Assembly (NCBI GenBank): GCA_039519185.1
Contig: CM076849.1
Location: 105,852,077 to 105,916,076 of the forward strand
Direction of reading: 5' to 3'
Source: Astragalus membranaceus
Lineage: Eukaryota > Streptophyta > Magnoliopsida > Fabales > Fabaceae
DNA length: 64,000 nucleotides
The position numbers and the translations under genes were made by a program. The first letter of the stretch is position 1. The number at the start of each line of letters is the position of its first letter. Positions 45,656 through 57,348 of this stretch are shown in pieces. The notes under the pieces were generated by a model that was given only the letters and a program-made list of their open reading frames with translations, ran no database searches and was not told the origin of the DNA.

Positions 45656-46823
45656 TGACAAAAACGGCTCTCTGATGGAAATAGTGTTCAAAAGTAGGTA
45701 TTATCTAATAGGTAACTTCCTTGGTGCTGTGTGTGGCTTTCAACCAAGCTATGCTTGAAGGAGCATTATGAGTGCTAGGAAGATTATCCAAGATGGATCA
45801 AGATGGAAAGTGGGTAATGGAAAAAGTATCAAGATCTGGTGTGATACCTGGTTGCTAGAGCAGTCTGGCTTCAAGGTTCTGGGCCCTCACCAGAGCATGG
45901 ATTCTGATGCAATGGTGGAATGCCTAATTGATGAGGGCACTAAGCAAGGGCAAAGAGATACTGTCAATACCAGTTTAAACAATTATGAAGCCAAGAAAAT
46001 TCTCAATATCCCTATATCCATTAGATTACCTAAGGATCAACTTGTTTGGCATTGGGAGAAGAATGGTGAATATTCTGTGAGGTCTGCATACCACCTGCAG
46101 TGTAACCAAGGGATAAGAAACTAGGCCAGATCTTCTAATAATGAGAATCATAAACTGTGGAAGGAAATTTGGAAGGCACCTGTCCCTACAAAGATTGGAA
46201 ACTACTTGTGGAGGCTAGCCTAGAACATTTTGCCAACCAGGTCTAGTATCAGCAAAAAAAGGAATTCACCTTGACACAACATGCCTAGTATGCAACACAA
46301 GAGCAGAGAACTCTGAACACATGATCACCAACTGCCCCATTATGAAGCTGGCCCTATTCTCATCCCAACTTGGTACTCATATACCAACAAATGTTAATTC
46401 AAACTCATGGATCCTGCACTGGCTCACATGTTCTGATTTGGTGGAATGCTAGAAATCATTTGGTCTTTAGGAATATCACATCTGATCCAGTATCTATTGC
46501 CCCATCGTCTCTTGAATTTGTGTCTGAATTTAACTTGGCTAACCCAAATGGCCCAAAACCCAGGAATACATCTATGCCTAACACTGTGCCTGATGAGAGT
46601 CTATTTAGTCAGGTTATTTCTGTTGATGCAGGTTGTTTAATTCATGAACAGCTCAATGTGCTAACCTTTGCGGCTGTAAAAAGGAATTGGAAACCCTATA
46701 TTCAGAACAGATGTTGTTGTGGTGGTTGACTGTTTAAACCATAAGTGTTTTAGAGATGACATAGATTTAATCTTGCAAGATTGTAGGCACTTTCTATTAG
46801 ATTTTGTTTTATATCATGTAATG
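45656..46823 (+). pseudogene. LINE zf-RVT and RNase H region, broken
   Basis: Holds SRWKVGNGKSIKIWCDTWLL, LPKDQLVWHWEKNGEYSVRS, then zf-RVT sequence (LWKEIWKAPVPTKIGNYLWR, CLVCNTRAENSEHM in shifted frames), then an RNase H part up to LLDFVLYHVMFVKRA, whose codons are split at 46823/57166 by the Tekay-like element. Several stops (46125, about 46220, 46727). Confidence 0.8.
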
Positions 46824-49800
46824 TGTAACACCCCATTCTACCCGGCTATTTATCATAGAGATCAGAGTTTCAAAATTTCTTTTTGAATGGAATGCTACGC
46901 ATGATCCTAATCTAACAACGATCAAATCATTATAAACCTTCATTACACCTTTATAATACGCAACACCATTAAATAAATTAGGGTACTCATAACTTCACCA
47001 ATAAAATTCCACACATTATAATTTAGATGTCTCGCAGCGGAAAAATAACATAATCTCAAAAAGCGCCGAACAACAGCCTCATCAAAACAAAATCATTAAA
47101 TTAATGCATATAGAAATTCAACAGCAAAAGATTAACACTAGAATCCTATGCCCACCCCCTAGGTGTCACGTATCAGAGCAGACCGACTCGGGAGTGAAAG
47201 GAGTAAGCCTTCACTCAGGACTACCCGTGGTAAACAACAACAGAAGGGTGAGTCTCGAACCATATAATAAAGACTATAATAAGAAGTATATTTCATCATA
47301 GTATCACACTCATACGATCACACAGTAGCAATAGTTCATACATTCAGCGACTCGTATGCTTATCATGAAGATGCATGCAATACAGTTATGCATGTGGTAC
47401 CATGTTCCCAGACCGCAGCCTTATCATTATAATATCAACTCAGACCGCAGCCTTATCATTTCAATTTAGAACTCAGACCGCAGCCTTATTATCATAATAT
47501 AGAACTCAGACCGCAGCCTTATGTATGCATGAGACTCCATGACAACAACCACAATCATAATTCTCAACAACACGGTCCATATGTCCTATATCTCATCTTT
47601 AATTAATCTTGTTGTAGCCCTCATGGCCCCATCACCAATCAACTTATTTATTTTCTCATCACAATCACGTTCCTAGGACTAATCTAACACTTAGGGACCA
47701 ATCTGTCACCATTAGGACCGAAACCAAACACAAGGCACGGGCGCACCTCTTGTGCCGCCCAACACAACACCCACGCGCACAAACATATTAGGCCACCTGA
47801 TAAATTAAAACCGCTCTAGCCAAAATGTTCAAAATGGGATTTGGTCACGTGAATACAGAATTTGGCTAGGGAAAATATGTCCAGAACTCACAGCTCACCC
47901 CTAGGCAACACAACATAGTCAAAACGGCATCCTTCTAGGACAATTTCAAAACGGTGCATGAACAGCTGAAAATTCTTTAGCCAAAATGTTATAAATATCA
48001 TTTGGTCAGGTGAATACAAAATTTGGCTCGGTAAATTATGCTCAGAAATTGATTTGCACACAAGGCACCCCTTAGACAAGCCAAAACAATGCCCAACAGG
48101 ACAATTTCAAAACCACAAGTGCAAATCTGGAAATTCTTTAGCCAAAGTGCTTAAAATATGATTTGGTCAGGTGAATACAAAATTTGGCTCGGGAAAATAT
48201 GCTCAGAAAATGAGATGCACACAAGGCACCCCTTAGACAAGCCAAAACAATGCCCAACAGGACAATTTCAAAACCACAAGTGAAAATCTGGAAATTCTTT
48301 AGCCAAAGTGCTTAAAATATGATTTGGTCAGGTGAATACAAAATTTGGCTCGGGAAAATATGCTCAGAAAATGAGATGCACACAAGGCACCCCTTAGACA
48401 AGCCAAAACAATGCCCAACAGGACAATTTCAAAACCACAAGTGCAAATCTGGAAATTCTTTAGCCAAAGTGCTTAAAATATGATTTGGTCAGGTGAATAC
48501 AAAATTTGGCTCGGGAAAATATGCTCAGAAAATGAGATGCACACAAGGCACCCCTTAGACAAGCCAAAACAATGCCCAACAGGACAATTTCAAAACCACA
48601 AGTGTAAATCTGGAAATTCTTTAGCCAAAGTGCTTAAAATATGATTTGGTCAGGTGAATACAAAATTTGGCTCGGGAAAATATGCTCAGAAAATGAGATG
48701 CACACAAGGCACCCCTTAGACAAGCCAAAACAATGCCCAACAGGACAATTTCAAAACCACAAGTGCAAATCTGGAAATTCTTTAGCCAAAGTGCTTTAAA
48801 TATCATTTGGTCAGATGAATACAAAATTTGGCTCGGTAAAAACTATTTAGAAATTGAGCTTCACATAAACCACCCCTAGGCGCACATTCCATGGGACACA
48901 GGCGCCCAGGCGCCATTCTGGGCAGCACAGGCGCCCAGACAGCAACACATGCACGCCCAGGCAGCAAAACAACACACACAACGCAACACAAACCCGCTGC
49001 TACAGTACACAGAGCGCCATTTTCCCTAGGCACTTGGCGCCCCATGCTACCCAACATCTATCAAACATCAAATTTCCAAAACAATTCACAACAACAAATC
49101 ACCAAAATACATTCTACTCATACCAACAACATTCATTCTCACATTTATGCATTAAGAACACATCAAGGCATAAAATCAACACATGTAATCTAACCTTAGC
49201 ATAGGGAATCGAATCAATCACACTAATTATCAATTTCAACTAACCTAACAATCTAACAATTAACAACATAATAACAAGTGGAATCCTATGGTTCACATAC
49301 AACCTATTATACTCTCTATTATAGAGTGAGACTCCCCTAACCTTGATTGTGACGAACTCGAGCTCTTTTCACCGAAGCACCGACAAACTACCGCAACAAG
49401 AATTCTTCTCCTTCTTCTTCCCTTATTCACGAATACGCCCTCTCTCTCTTTCTCTTGGGCCATTCGCAAATTGAACAAAAATAGGAAGGGTTAGGGAAAA
49501 CGAAACTTAAGCACTTGATAGAGAAAGGAAATCGAATCATAAAAGATTAGGAACCCTTACCTAGGATCAAGATGCACAAACCCTAACTCCAAGCTTGAAG
49601 TCGCTCCTTCCTTCTCTTCTCCTCTCCTTCGACTTTCTTTCTTTTCTTCTCTCCTTCGACTTTCTTTCTTTCTTTTGACACTAATGAGGCGCGACCTAGA
49701 CCCCTAGTGCCTAAGGAGCGCCTAAGCCAACGGGCTTGGGCTTCTTGGGCCGTCATTTGCAATACCGGTATTACCAACGCCATCCCCTTCAATTAAATAA

Positions 49801-49891
49801 AAATACTACATTATAATATAATAAAGAAAATTAGTGCAACACTTTAAATAATTTAATCAATTACTTAATTAAATTATTTTAGGGTGTTACA
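46824..49891 (-). repeat. Left (3') LTR, 3068 bp
   Basis: Five copies of the 161-bp repeat, four copies of an ACCGCAGCCTTAT motif (47411-47522) and a small GGCGCC cluster near 48900. No gene. Confidence 0.95.
47966..48838. repeat. 161-bp tandem repeat, five full registers, in the left LTR
   Basis: The landmark AAATTCTTTAGCC recurs at 48131, 48292, 48453, 48614 and 48775, exactly 161 bp apart, after a more diverged first unit near 47970. Confidence 0.95.
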
Positions 49892-49903
49892 ACTCTCCCC
49901 CAC
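49892..49903 (-). other. Polypurine tract
   Basis: On the minus strand GTGGGGGAGAGT lies between the gag-pol stop and the 3' LTR. Confidence 0.85.
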
Positions 49904-52900
49904 TTAGGAAATTTCGTCCTCGAAATTCGTACCTGAGTCAAATAGCTCTGGATAGGACTCCCGCATTCTACTCTCCAGCTCCCAAGTCATGCTCTCGCCA
50001 GTAGCTCCCAACCACACCACCTTCACTAAAACAATGCTTTTCCCTCTCAGCACCTTCACTTCTCTATCATCAATCCTCACTGGCATAGTCTCCACAGTGA
50101 GATTATCTCGCACCTCAATATCATCCATATGGATCACATGAGACGGGTCCGGAATGTACTTCCGAAGTTGCGACACGTGAAATACGTCGTGCAAGTTCGA
50201 AAGGTTAGGTGGTAAGGCCACCCTATAAGCAACCTTTCCGACCCTCTCAGTGATCTGGTACGGTCCAATAAATCTAGGAGTCAACTTCTTTGCTTTAAGT
50301 GCACGCCCAACACCAGCCATAGGCGTGACCCTTAAGAAAACATGCTCACCAGCCTGAAATTCCAAATCTTTTCTCCTTCTATCATGGTAACTCTTTTGCC
50401 GACTTTGAGACTCTTTCATTTTCTCCCTGATCATTTTTATCTTCTCTGTAGTCTCTCTCACCAATTCAGGTCCAAGAACAACACTTTCGCCAGATTCATG
50501 CCAACACAAAGGAGTTCTACACCTCCGCCCATACAGTGCCTCATAAGGAGCCATCCCTATACTCGAATGGTAGCTGTTGTTGTAAGTGAACTCAATCAAC
50601 GAAAGGTGTGTATCCCACGCACCTCCCTGCTCTAAAACACACGATCTCAATAAGTCCTCCAATGACTGAATGGTTCTCTCTGTCTGCCGATCAGTCTGAG
50701 GATGGTAGGCTGAACTCAACCTCAATCTGGACCCCAATGCCTCCTGCAAGCTCCCCCAAAACTCCGAAGTAAACCTCGAATCTCTGTCAGATACAATACT
50801 CTTCGGGACACCATGCAACTTCACAATCACCTGGATATATATCTCGGCCAATCTCGCTACCGGATACGTGATGTTGATAGGAAGGAAGTGAGCAGACTTC
50901 GTCAACCTATCCACGATTACCCAAATAGAATCAAATCCCCGAACGGTTCTTGGTAATCCTGTCACAAAATCCATGGAAATGCTATCCCATTTCCATTCCG
51001 GAACATCTAAAGGTTGCATCAACCCCGCAGGCTTCTGGTGCTCAACCTTCGACTTCTGGCAAGTCAAACAGGCATACACAAACTGTGCTACATCTTTCTT
51101 CATACCAGGCCACCAGAATAATTTCTTCAAGTCATGATACATCTTTGTAGCCCCTGGATGAATACTCAGCTTGCTCCTATGACTCTCCTCAAGGATCATC
51201 TTCTTCATCTCAATATCATCGGGAACACAGATCCTATCTCTAAATCTCAACACACCCTGGGAATCCAACCTGAAATCCCCATCCACATTCTGATCACCCA
51301 CAACTAACAAGTCAACCAGCTTCACATCTAATTTCTGGGCGTCTCTGATACTAACCAAAAAGTCATTACCAATTCTCAGCATACCCAGCTTAACACTTTG
51401 CGGTGTCACCTCACAAACCAGACTCATATCACGGAATTGCTCAATCAACTCCAACTCTTTTACCATCATTGCTGACATGTGCAAAGTCTTTCGACTTAAA
51501 GCATCAGCCACGACATTAGCTTTGCCGGGGTGATAGTTCAAGCCAAAATCATAGTCTTTCAGCAGCTCTAACCAACGCCTCTGCCTCATATTCAGCTCCT
51601 TCTGATCAAACAAATATTTCAAACTCTTGTGGTCGCTGAATACCTCGAACCTAGTGCCATACAAATAGTGCCTCCAAATCTTTAGCGCAAACACAATAGC
51701 AGCCAATTCCAAATCATGAGTAGGATAGTTCTTCTCATGAGTCCGCAACTGTCTGGACGCATAAGCGACTACCTTCCCATCCTGCATCAATACGCCCCCT
51801 AAGCCCATTTTGGAAGCATCACAATATACCACAAACGGTTGATCCGGCACGGGCAACACTAACACCGGAGATGTTGTCAATCTCTTCTTCAACTCTTGGA
51901 AACTCTCTTCACACTTAGCATCCCAAACAAAAACTCTCCCTTTACACGTCAATTGAGTCAACGGAAGGGCTAGCTTTGAGAAACCCTCAATGAACCTCCT
52001 GTAGTAACCGGCCAACCCCAAGAAACTCCTGATCTCCGTCGCAGACTTTGGGCTCTCCCATTGTAACACTGCATCAACCTTGGCTGGGTCCACAGCTATG
52101 CCATCACTAGAAATAATATGACCCAAAAAGCTTACCTCACGCAACCAGAACTCGCATTTGGACAACTTAGCATAAAGCTTCTTCTCTTTCAATACCTCAA
52201 GCACCAATCTCAAGTGCTCTGCATGCTCTTCTTCAGACTTGGAGTATACCAGAATATCATCTATAAAAACTACCACAAATCGATCCAAGTAACTATGGAA
52301 GATACGATTCATGTACTCCATAAACACCCCTGGTGCATTGGTGACACCAAACGGCATCACAGAGTACTCATAATGTCCATATCTCGTTCGAAATGCTGTC
52401 TTCTGGACGTCTTCGTCTTTTACTTTAATCTGATGATACCCTGACCTCAAATCAATTTTATTAAAAACCTTAGCACCCACCAGCTGGTCCATCAGATCAT
52501 CAATTCTCGGAAGAGGGTACTTATTTTTAATAGTTACCTTGTTCAACTGTCTATAATCTACACACAGGCGCATACTCCCGTCTTTCTTCTTTACTAACAA
52601 AACCGGAGCTCCCCATGGTGACACACTAGGTCTCACAAATTTCTTTTCAAGTAACTCTTCCAACTGCTTCTTCAACTCAGATAACTCAGAAGCTGACATC
52701 CGGTACGGTGCCATGGATACCGGCCTAGTACCCGGCACAAGGTCAATCCCAAACTCTACTTCCCTCTCGGGTGGCACACTAGGAATCTCATCAGGGAACA
52801 CTTCAGAGAATTCACACACCACTTGCAACCCTTCGACCATAGCTTGGTTTTCAGCAGACATAGACGCCATCAAAGCAAATAGTTGACCACCATCCTTCAT

Positions 52901-54289
52901 TACCTTATGCAGCTGATCCCCAGACAACAAAACAGACTCTTCCTCCTCAGGAGGAAAGAAACTCACAGACTTGCTGAAACAGTTGATGTGCACATGGTTA
53001 TCCACTAACCAGTCCATACCAAGAATAACATCCAACCCTCCCAAAGGCAAACATATAAGGTCAACCAGAAAATCTCTGCCGAATACTGACAGAGGACACT
53101 TAGCACACAATAGAGAAGTAGTCACCGAACCCTTAGCCGGAGTGTCGATAACCATTTCCCTTTTCATATCAGACAATACTAGATTTAACTTTTCAGCACA
53201 AACAGCAGCAATAAAAGAATGCGTAGCACCAGTATCAACTATAGCAACTAAAGGGGAACCATAAATAAAACAAGTACCTCGAATCTCATTGGGCCCCTCT
53301 GAGCCTGCTAGCGCGAAAACTCTTCCATTGGATTTCTCTTTCTTTGGTTTGGTGCATTTAGAACTAAAGTGACCAGCTTCACCACAATTGAAACACACTG
53401 ATTCCTTACGATCACAGTTAGACGCCATATGACCTTTCTTCCCACAACGGTAACACATTACCTCAGTCTTGCAATCGAAACTTTTGTGACCCGGCTTGCC
53501 ACACGTGTAACACACTATATCAACGGGAGCACCTCCCCAACTAGACTTCTTACCCTCAGAAAATTTCTTACCAGCACCTGCCTTCCACTTATTTTTACCT
53601 CCAGACACATCATAGGGTTTGCCCCTAAACTGAGTATTCCTCTTTTCTTTCCCAATCTTGTAGGCAGCAGAACTGTCCTCTTCATAAATTCTACTCTTGT
53701 CAACTAATCTAGCAAAATCTCGTATCTCATGATACCCAATTGCCTTCCTAATGTCAGGTCGCAGGCCACTTTCAAATTTCACACATTTAGAGAACTCTGA
53801 ATCAGCATCATTGGCGTAGTAAGGACAAAATTGGGCCAGCTCTTCAAATTTGGCTGCATACTCAGCCACAGTCTTATTTCCCTGTTTCAGTTCTAAGAAT
53901 TCTACCTCTTTCTTGGCCCGAACGTCTTCAGGGTAATACTTTCTTTTAAACTCTCTTGTGAAGACCTCCCAAGTAACCTCTTCACCAGCAGTGTTCAACC
54001 TATGCAGCATCCCTAACCACCACTTGTCAGCCTCTTCCGCCAGCATGTGCGTCCCAAACTTCACTTGCTGGGCAGCAGTGCAATCCATAACACGGAATAT
54101 CCGCTCTATCTCATTCAACCACGACAAGGCTCCATCGGGATCATACCGACCCTTGAAGGTGGGTGGGTTTTCCCTCTGAAATGTTGCCAGGTTACGGGCA
54201 TTCATATCAGCAGCATTGTGTTGATTTCCAACAGCTTGGGCTATGGCCTGCAGAGCAGCAGCCAAAGCAGCATCATCCCTTCTAGCCAT
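49904..54289 (-). CDS. Chromovirus gag-pol polyprotein, 1461 aa, intact
   Basis: A true ATG at 54289 opens an uninterrupted frame. Gag capsid region about 40-200 (PTFKGRYDPDGALSWLNEIE). Three CCHC zinc knuckles at about 260-312 (CYTCGKPGHKSFDC, CYRCGKKGHMASNC, CFNCGEAGHFSSKC). Protease with VDTGATHSF at about 351. RT about 525-720 with DLRSGYHQIK and FIDD (675-678). RNase H from about 818 (YCDASKMGLGG). Integrase: HHCC at about 1036-1077, then core MDFVTGLP (about 1106), SDRDSRFTS and HPQTDRQTERT. Chromodomain-like C-terminus about 1395-1455, which in chromoviruses directs insertion to certain chromatin. Gag and pol are in one frame with no shift. The G-to-R change in the usual HPQTDGQ is minor. 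Similar to the fragment at 2-2407. Confidence 0.96.
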   Translation of the reverse strand: MARRDDAALAAALQAIAQAVGNQHNAADMNARNLATFQRENPPTFKGRYDPDGALSWLNEIERIFRVMDCTAAQQVKFGTHMLAEEADKWWLGMLHRLNTAGEEVTWEVFTREFKRKYYPEDVRAKKEVEFLELKQGNKTVAEYAAKFEELAQFCPYYANDADSEFSKCVKFESGLRPDIRKAIGYHEIRDFARLVDKSRIYEEDSSAAYKIGKEKRNTQFRGKPYDVSGGKNKWKAGAGKKFSEGKKSSWGGAPVDIVCYTCGKPGHKSFDCKTEVMCYRCGKKGHMASNCDRKESVCFNCGEAGHFSSKCTKPKKEKSNGRVFALAGSEGPNEIRGTCFIYGSPLVAIVDTGATHSFIAAVCAEKLNLVLSDMKREMVIDTPAKGSVTTSLLCAKCPLSVFGRDFLVDLICLPLGGLDVILGMDWLVDNHVHINCFSKSVSFFPPEEEESVLLSGDQLHKVMKDGGQLFALMASMSAENQAMVEGLQVVCEFSEVFPDEIPSVPPEREVEFGIDLVPGTRPVSMAPYRMSASELSELKKQLEELLEKKFVRPSVSPWGAPVLLVKKKDGSMRLCVDYRQLNKVTIKNKYPLPRIDDLMDQLVGAKVFNKIDLRSGYHQIKVKDEDVQKTAFRTRYGHYEYSVMPFGVTNAPGVFMEYMNRIFHSYLDRFVVVFIDDILVYSKSEEEHAEHLRLVLEVLKEKKLYAKLSKCEFWLREVSFLGHIISSDGIAVDPAKVDAVLQWESPKSATEIRSFLGLAGYYRRFIEGFSKLALPLTQLTCKGRVFVWDAKCEESFQELKKRLTTSPVLVLPVPDQPFVVYCDASKMGLGGVLMQDGKVVAYASRQLRTHEKNYPTHDLELAAIVFALKIWRHYLYGTRFEVFSDHKSLKYLFDQKELNMRQRRWLELLKDYDFGLNYHPGKANVVADALSRKTLHMSAMMVKELELIEQFRDMSLVCEVTPQSVKLGMLRIGNDFLVSIRDAQKLDVKLVDLLVVGDQNVDGDFRLDSQGVLRFRDRICVPDDIEMKKMILEESHRSKLSIHPGATKMYHDLKKLFWWPGMKKDVAQFVYACLTCQKSKVEHQKPAGLMQPLDVPEWKWDSISMDFVTGLPRTVRGFDSIWVIVDRLTKSAHFLPINITYPVARLAEIYIQVIVKLHGVPKSIVSDRDSRFTSEFWGSLQEALGSRLRLSSAYHPQTDRQTERTIQSLEDLLRSCVLEQGGAWDTHLSLIEFTYNNSYHSSIGMAPYEALYGRRCRTPLCWHESGESVVLGPELVRETTEKIKMIREKMKESQSRQKSYHDRRRKDLEFQAGEHVFLRVTPMAGVGRALKAKKLTPRFIGPYQITERVGKVAYRVALPPNLSNLHDVFHVSQLRKYIPDPSHVIHMDDIEVRDNLTVETMPVRIDDREVKVLRGKSIVLVKVVWLGATGESMTWELESRMRESYPELFDSGTNFEDEIS

Positions 54290-54398
54290 ATCAACCTAGC
54301 ACTGCAGCATAAACGACAATTTAGAACTAAACCAAAACACCTAATTGTCATACACAATATGACAGACAGACACACTTGGTCGGACAGACCGAACTTTT

Positions 54399-54410
54399 GC
54401 TCTGATACCA
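54399..54410 (-). other. Primer-binding site (initiator tRNA-Met)
   Basis: On the minus strand TGGTATCAGAGC lies 4 nt inside the 5' LTR and matches the initiator tRNA-Met 3' end. Confidence 0.92.
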
Positions 54411-54414
54411 CTAA

Positions 54415-57160
54415 TGTAACACCCCATTCTACCCGGCTATTTATCATAGAGATCAGAGTTTCAAAATTTCTTTTTGAATGGAATGCTACGCATGATCCTA
54501 ATCTAACAACGATCAAATCATTATAAACCTTCATTACACCTTTATAATACGCAACACCATTAAATAAATTAGGGTACTCATAACTTCACCAATAAAATTC
54601 CACACATTATAATTTAGATGTCTCGCAGCGGAAAAATAACATAATCTCAAAAAGCGCCGAACAACAGCCTCATCAAAACAAAATCATTAAATTAATGCAT
54701 ATAGAAATTCAACAGCAAAAGATTAACACTAGAATCCTATGCCCACCCCCTAGGTGTCACGTATCAGAGCAGACCGACTCGGGAGTGAAAGGAGTAAGCC
54801 TTCACTCAGGACTACCTGTGGTAAACAACAACAGAAGGGTGAGTCTCGAACCATATAATAAAGACTATAATAAGAAGTATATTTCATCATAGTATCACAC
54901 TCATACGATCACACAGTAGCAATAGTTCATACATTCAGCGACTCGTATGCTTATCATGAAGATGCATGCAATACAGTTATGCATGTGGTACCATGTTCCC
55001 AGACCGCAGCCTTATCATTATAATATCAACTCAGACCGCAGCCTTATCATTTCAATTTAGAACTCAGACCGCAGCCTTATTATCATAATATAGAACTCAG
55101 ACCGCAGCCTTATGTATGCATGAGACTCCATGACAACAACCACAATCATAATTCTCAACAACACGGTCCATATGTCCTATATCTCATCTTTAATTAATCT
55201 TGTTGTAGCCCTCATGGCCCCATCACCAATCAACTTATTTATTTTCTCATCACAATCACGTTCCTAGGACTAATCTAACACTTAGGGACCAATCTGTCAC
55301 CATTAGGACCGAAACCAAACACAAGGCACGGGCGCACCTCTTGTGCCGCCCAACACAACACCCACGCGCACAAACATATTAGGCCACCTGATAAATTAAA
55401 ACCGCTCTAGCCAAAATGTTCAAAATGGGATTTGGTCACGTGAATACAGAATTTGGCTAGGGAAAATATGTCCAGAACTCACAGCTCACCCCTAGGCAAC
55501 ACAACATAGTCAAAACGGCATCCTTCTAGGACAATTTCAAAACGGTGCATGAACAGCTGAAAATTCTTTAGCCAAAATGTTATAAATATCATTTGGTCAG
55601 GTGAATACAAAATTTGGCTCGGTAAATTATGCTCAGAAATTGATTTGCACACAAGGCACCCCTTAGACAAGCCAAAACAATGCCCAACAGGACAATTTCA
55701 AAACCACAAGTGCAAATCTGGAAATTCTTTAGCCAAAGTGCTTAAAATATGATTTGGTCAGGTGAATACAAAATTTGGCTCGGGAAAATATGCTCAGAAA
55801 ATGAGATGCACACAAGGCACCCCTTAGACAAGCCAAAACAATGCCCAACAGGACAATTTCAAAACCACAAGTGCAAATCTGGAAATTCTTTAGCCAAAGT
55901 GCTTAAAATATGATTTGGTCAGGTGAATACAAAATTTGGCTCAGGAAAATATGCTCAGAAAATGAGATGCACACAAGGCACCCCTTAGACAAGCCAAAAC
56001 AATGCCCAACAGGACAATTTCAAAACCACAAGTGCAAATCTGGAAATTCTTTAGCCAAAGTGCTTTAAATATCATTTGGTCAGATGAATACAAAATTTGG
56101 CTCGGTAAAAACTGTTTAGAAATTGAGCTTCACATAAACCACCCCTAGGCGCACATTCCATGGGACACAGGCGCCCAGGCGCCATTCTGGGCAGCACAGG
56201 CGCCCAGATAGCAACACATGCACGCCCAGGCAGCAAAACAACACACACAACGCAACACAAACCCACTGCTACAGTACACAGAGCGCCATTTTCCCTAGGC
56301 ACTTGGCGCCCCATGCTACCCAACATCTATCAAACATCAAGTTTCCAAAACAATTCACAACAACAAATCACCAAAATACATTCTACTCATACCAACAACA
56401 TTCATTCTCACATTTATGCATTAAGAACACATCAAGGCATAAAATCAACACATGTAATCTAACCTTAGCATAGGGAATCGAATCAATCACACTAATTATC
56501 AATTTCAACTAACCTAACAATCTAACAATTAACAACATAATAACAAGTGGAATCCTATGGTTCACATACAACCTATTATACTCTCTATTATAGAGTGGGA
56601 CTCCCCTAACCTTGATTGTGACGAACTCGAGCTCTTTTCACCGAAGCACCGACAAACTACCGCAACAAGAATTCTTCTCCTTCTTCTTCCCTTATTCACG
56701 AATACGCCCTCTCTCTCTTTCTCTTGGGCCATTCGCAAATTGAACAAAAATAGGAAGGGTTAGGGAAAACGAAACTTAAGCACTTGATAGAGAAAGGAAA
56801 TCGAATCATAAAAGATTAGGAACCCTTACCTAGGATCAAGATGCACAAACCCTAACTCCAAGCATGAAGTCGCTCCTTCCTTCTCTTCTCCTCTCCTTCG
56901 ACTTTCTTTCTTTTCTTCTCTCCTTCGACTTTCTTTCTTTCTTTTGACACTAATGAGGCGCGACCTAGACCCCTAGTGCCTAAGGAGCGCCTAAGCCAAC
57001 GGGCTTGGGCTTCTTGGGCCGTCATTTGCAATACCGGTATTACCAACGCCATCCCCTTCAATTAAATAAAAATACTACATTATAATATAATAAAGAAAAT
57101 TAGTGCAACACTTTAAATAATTTAATCAATTACTTAATTAAATTATTTTAGGGTGTTACA
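54415..57160 (-). repeat. Right (5') LTR, 2746 bp
   Basis: Collinear with the left LTR but with three instead of five 161-bp units (landmark at 55722, 55883, 56044). The 322-bp length difference equals exactly two units. Confidence 0.95.
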
Positions 57161-57165
57161 TAATG

Positions 57166-57341
57166 TTTGTCAAGAGAGCTAAAAACTGGAATGCCCATCA
57201 GCTTGTAGGTCTTGCACATTCTCTAGGAAACCAACAGTGGTTAAGCAATGAGACTCTATGCTCTTTAACAAGATTATGTAATTGGCCCATGGCTTGTAAT
57301 GCTTCTTTCATGTAATAAATCTATTTCCACGTCAAAAAAAA
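57166..57341 (+). pseudogene. LINE RNase H end and 3' tail
   Basis: Reads NWNAHQLVGLAHSLGNQQWL and NWPMACNASFM to a stop, then AATAAATC and an A-run (57334-57341). This is the 3' end of the nested LINE, continuous with 46823 once the Tekay-like element is disregarded. Confidence 0.88.
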
Positions 57342-57348
57342 CCAAGAC

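Larger units (their letters stand above)
46824..57160 (-). mobile_element. Complete Tekay/Del-like chromovirus, 10,337 bp, TSD TAATG
   Basis: Full structure: TSD TAATG (46819-46823 and 57161-57165); LTRs with ends TGTAACACCC / GGGTGTTACA at 46824-49891 and 54415-57160; PBS 54399-54410; single intact gag-pol ORF 54289-49904; PPT 49892-49903. The LTRs differ by roughly eight substitutions (hand count) plus two copies of a 161-bp repeat. It is very young and may be capable of transposition. It sits in the RNase H part of the LINE; removing it together with one TSD restores the LINE frame. Confidence 0.96.
30674..57341 (+). mobile_element. LINE (about 5 kb) interrupted by three LTR elements
   Basis: LINE coding pieces appear in order on the plus strand: ORF1 (30869-31497, 34016-34500), endonuclease (34500-35430), RT (35458-36408, 44954-45655), zf-RVT and RNase H (45656-46823, 57166-57320) and a 3' end with an A-run (57334-57341). 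They are separated by a solo LTR, an Athila-like element and a Tekay-like element, each bounded by its own exact 5-bp TSD. The LINE itself is flanked by CCAAGAC (30667-30673, 57342-57348), a possible TSD, which places its 5' end at 30674. The 5' boundary is less certain than the rest. The frames contain several older stops and shifts. Confidence 0.85.

Noticed and set aside
47966..48838. Regularly spaced repeats that could look like a CRISPR array
   Set aside because: The units are contiguous 161-bp repeats without unique spacers, in a plant LTR; there are no cas genes.
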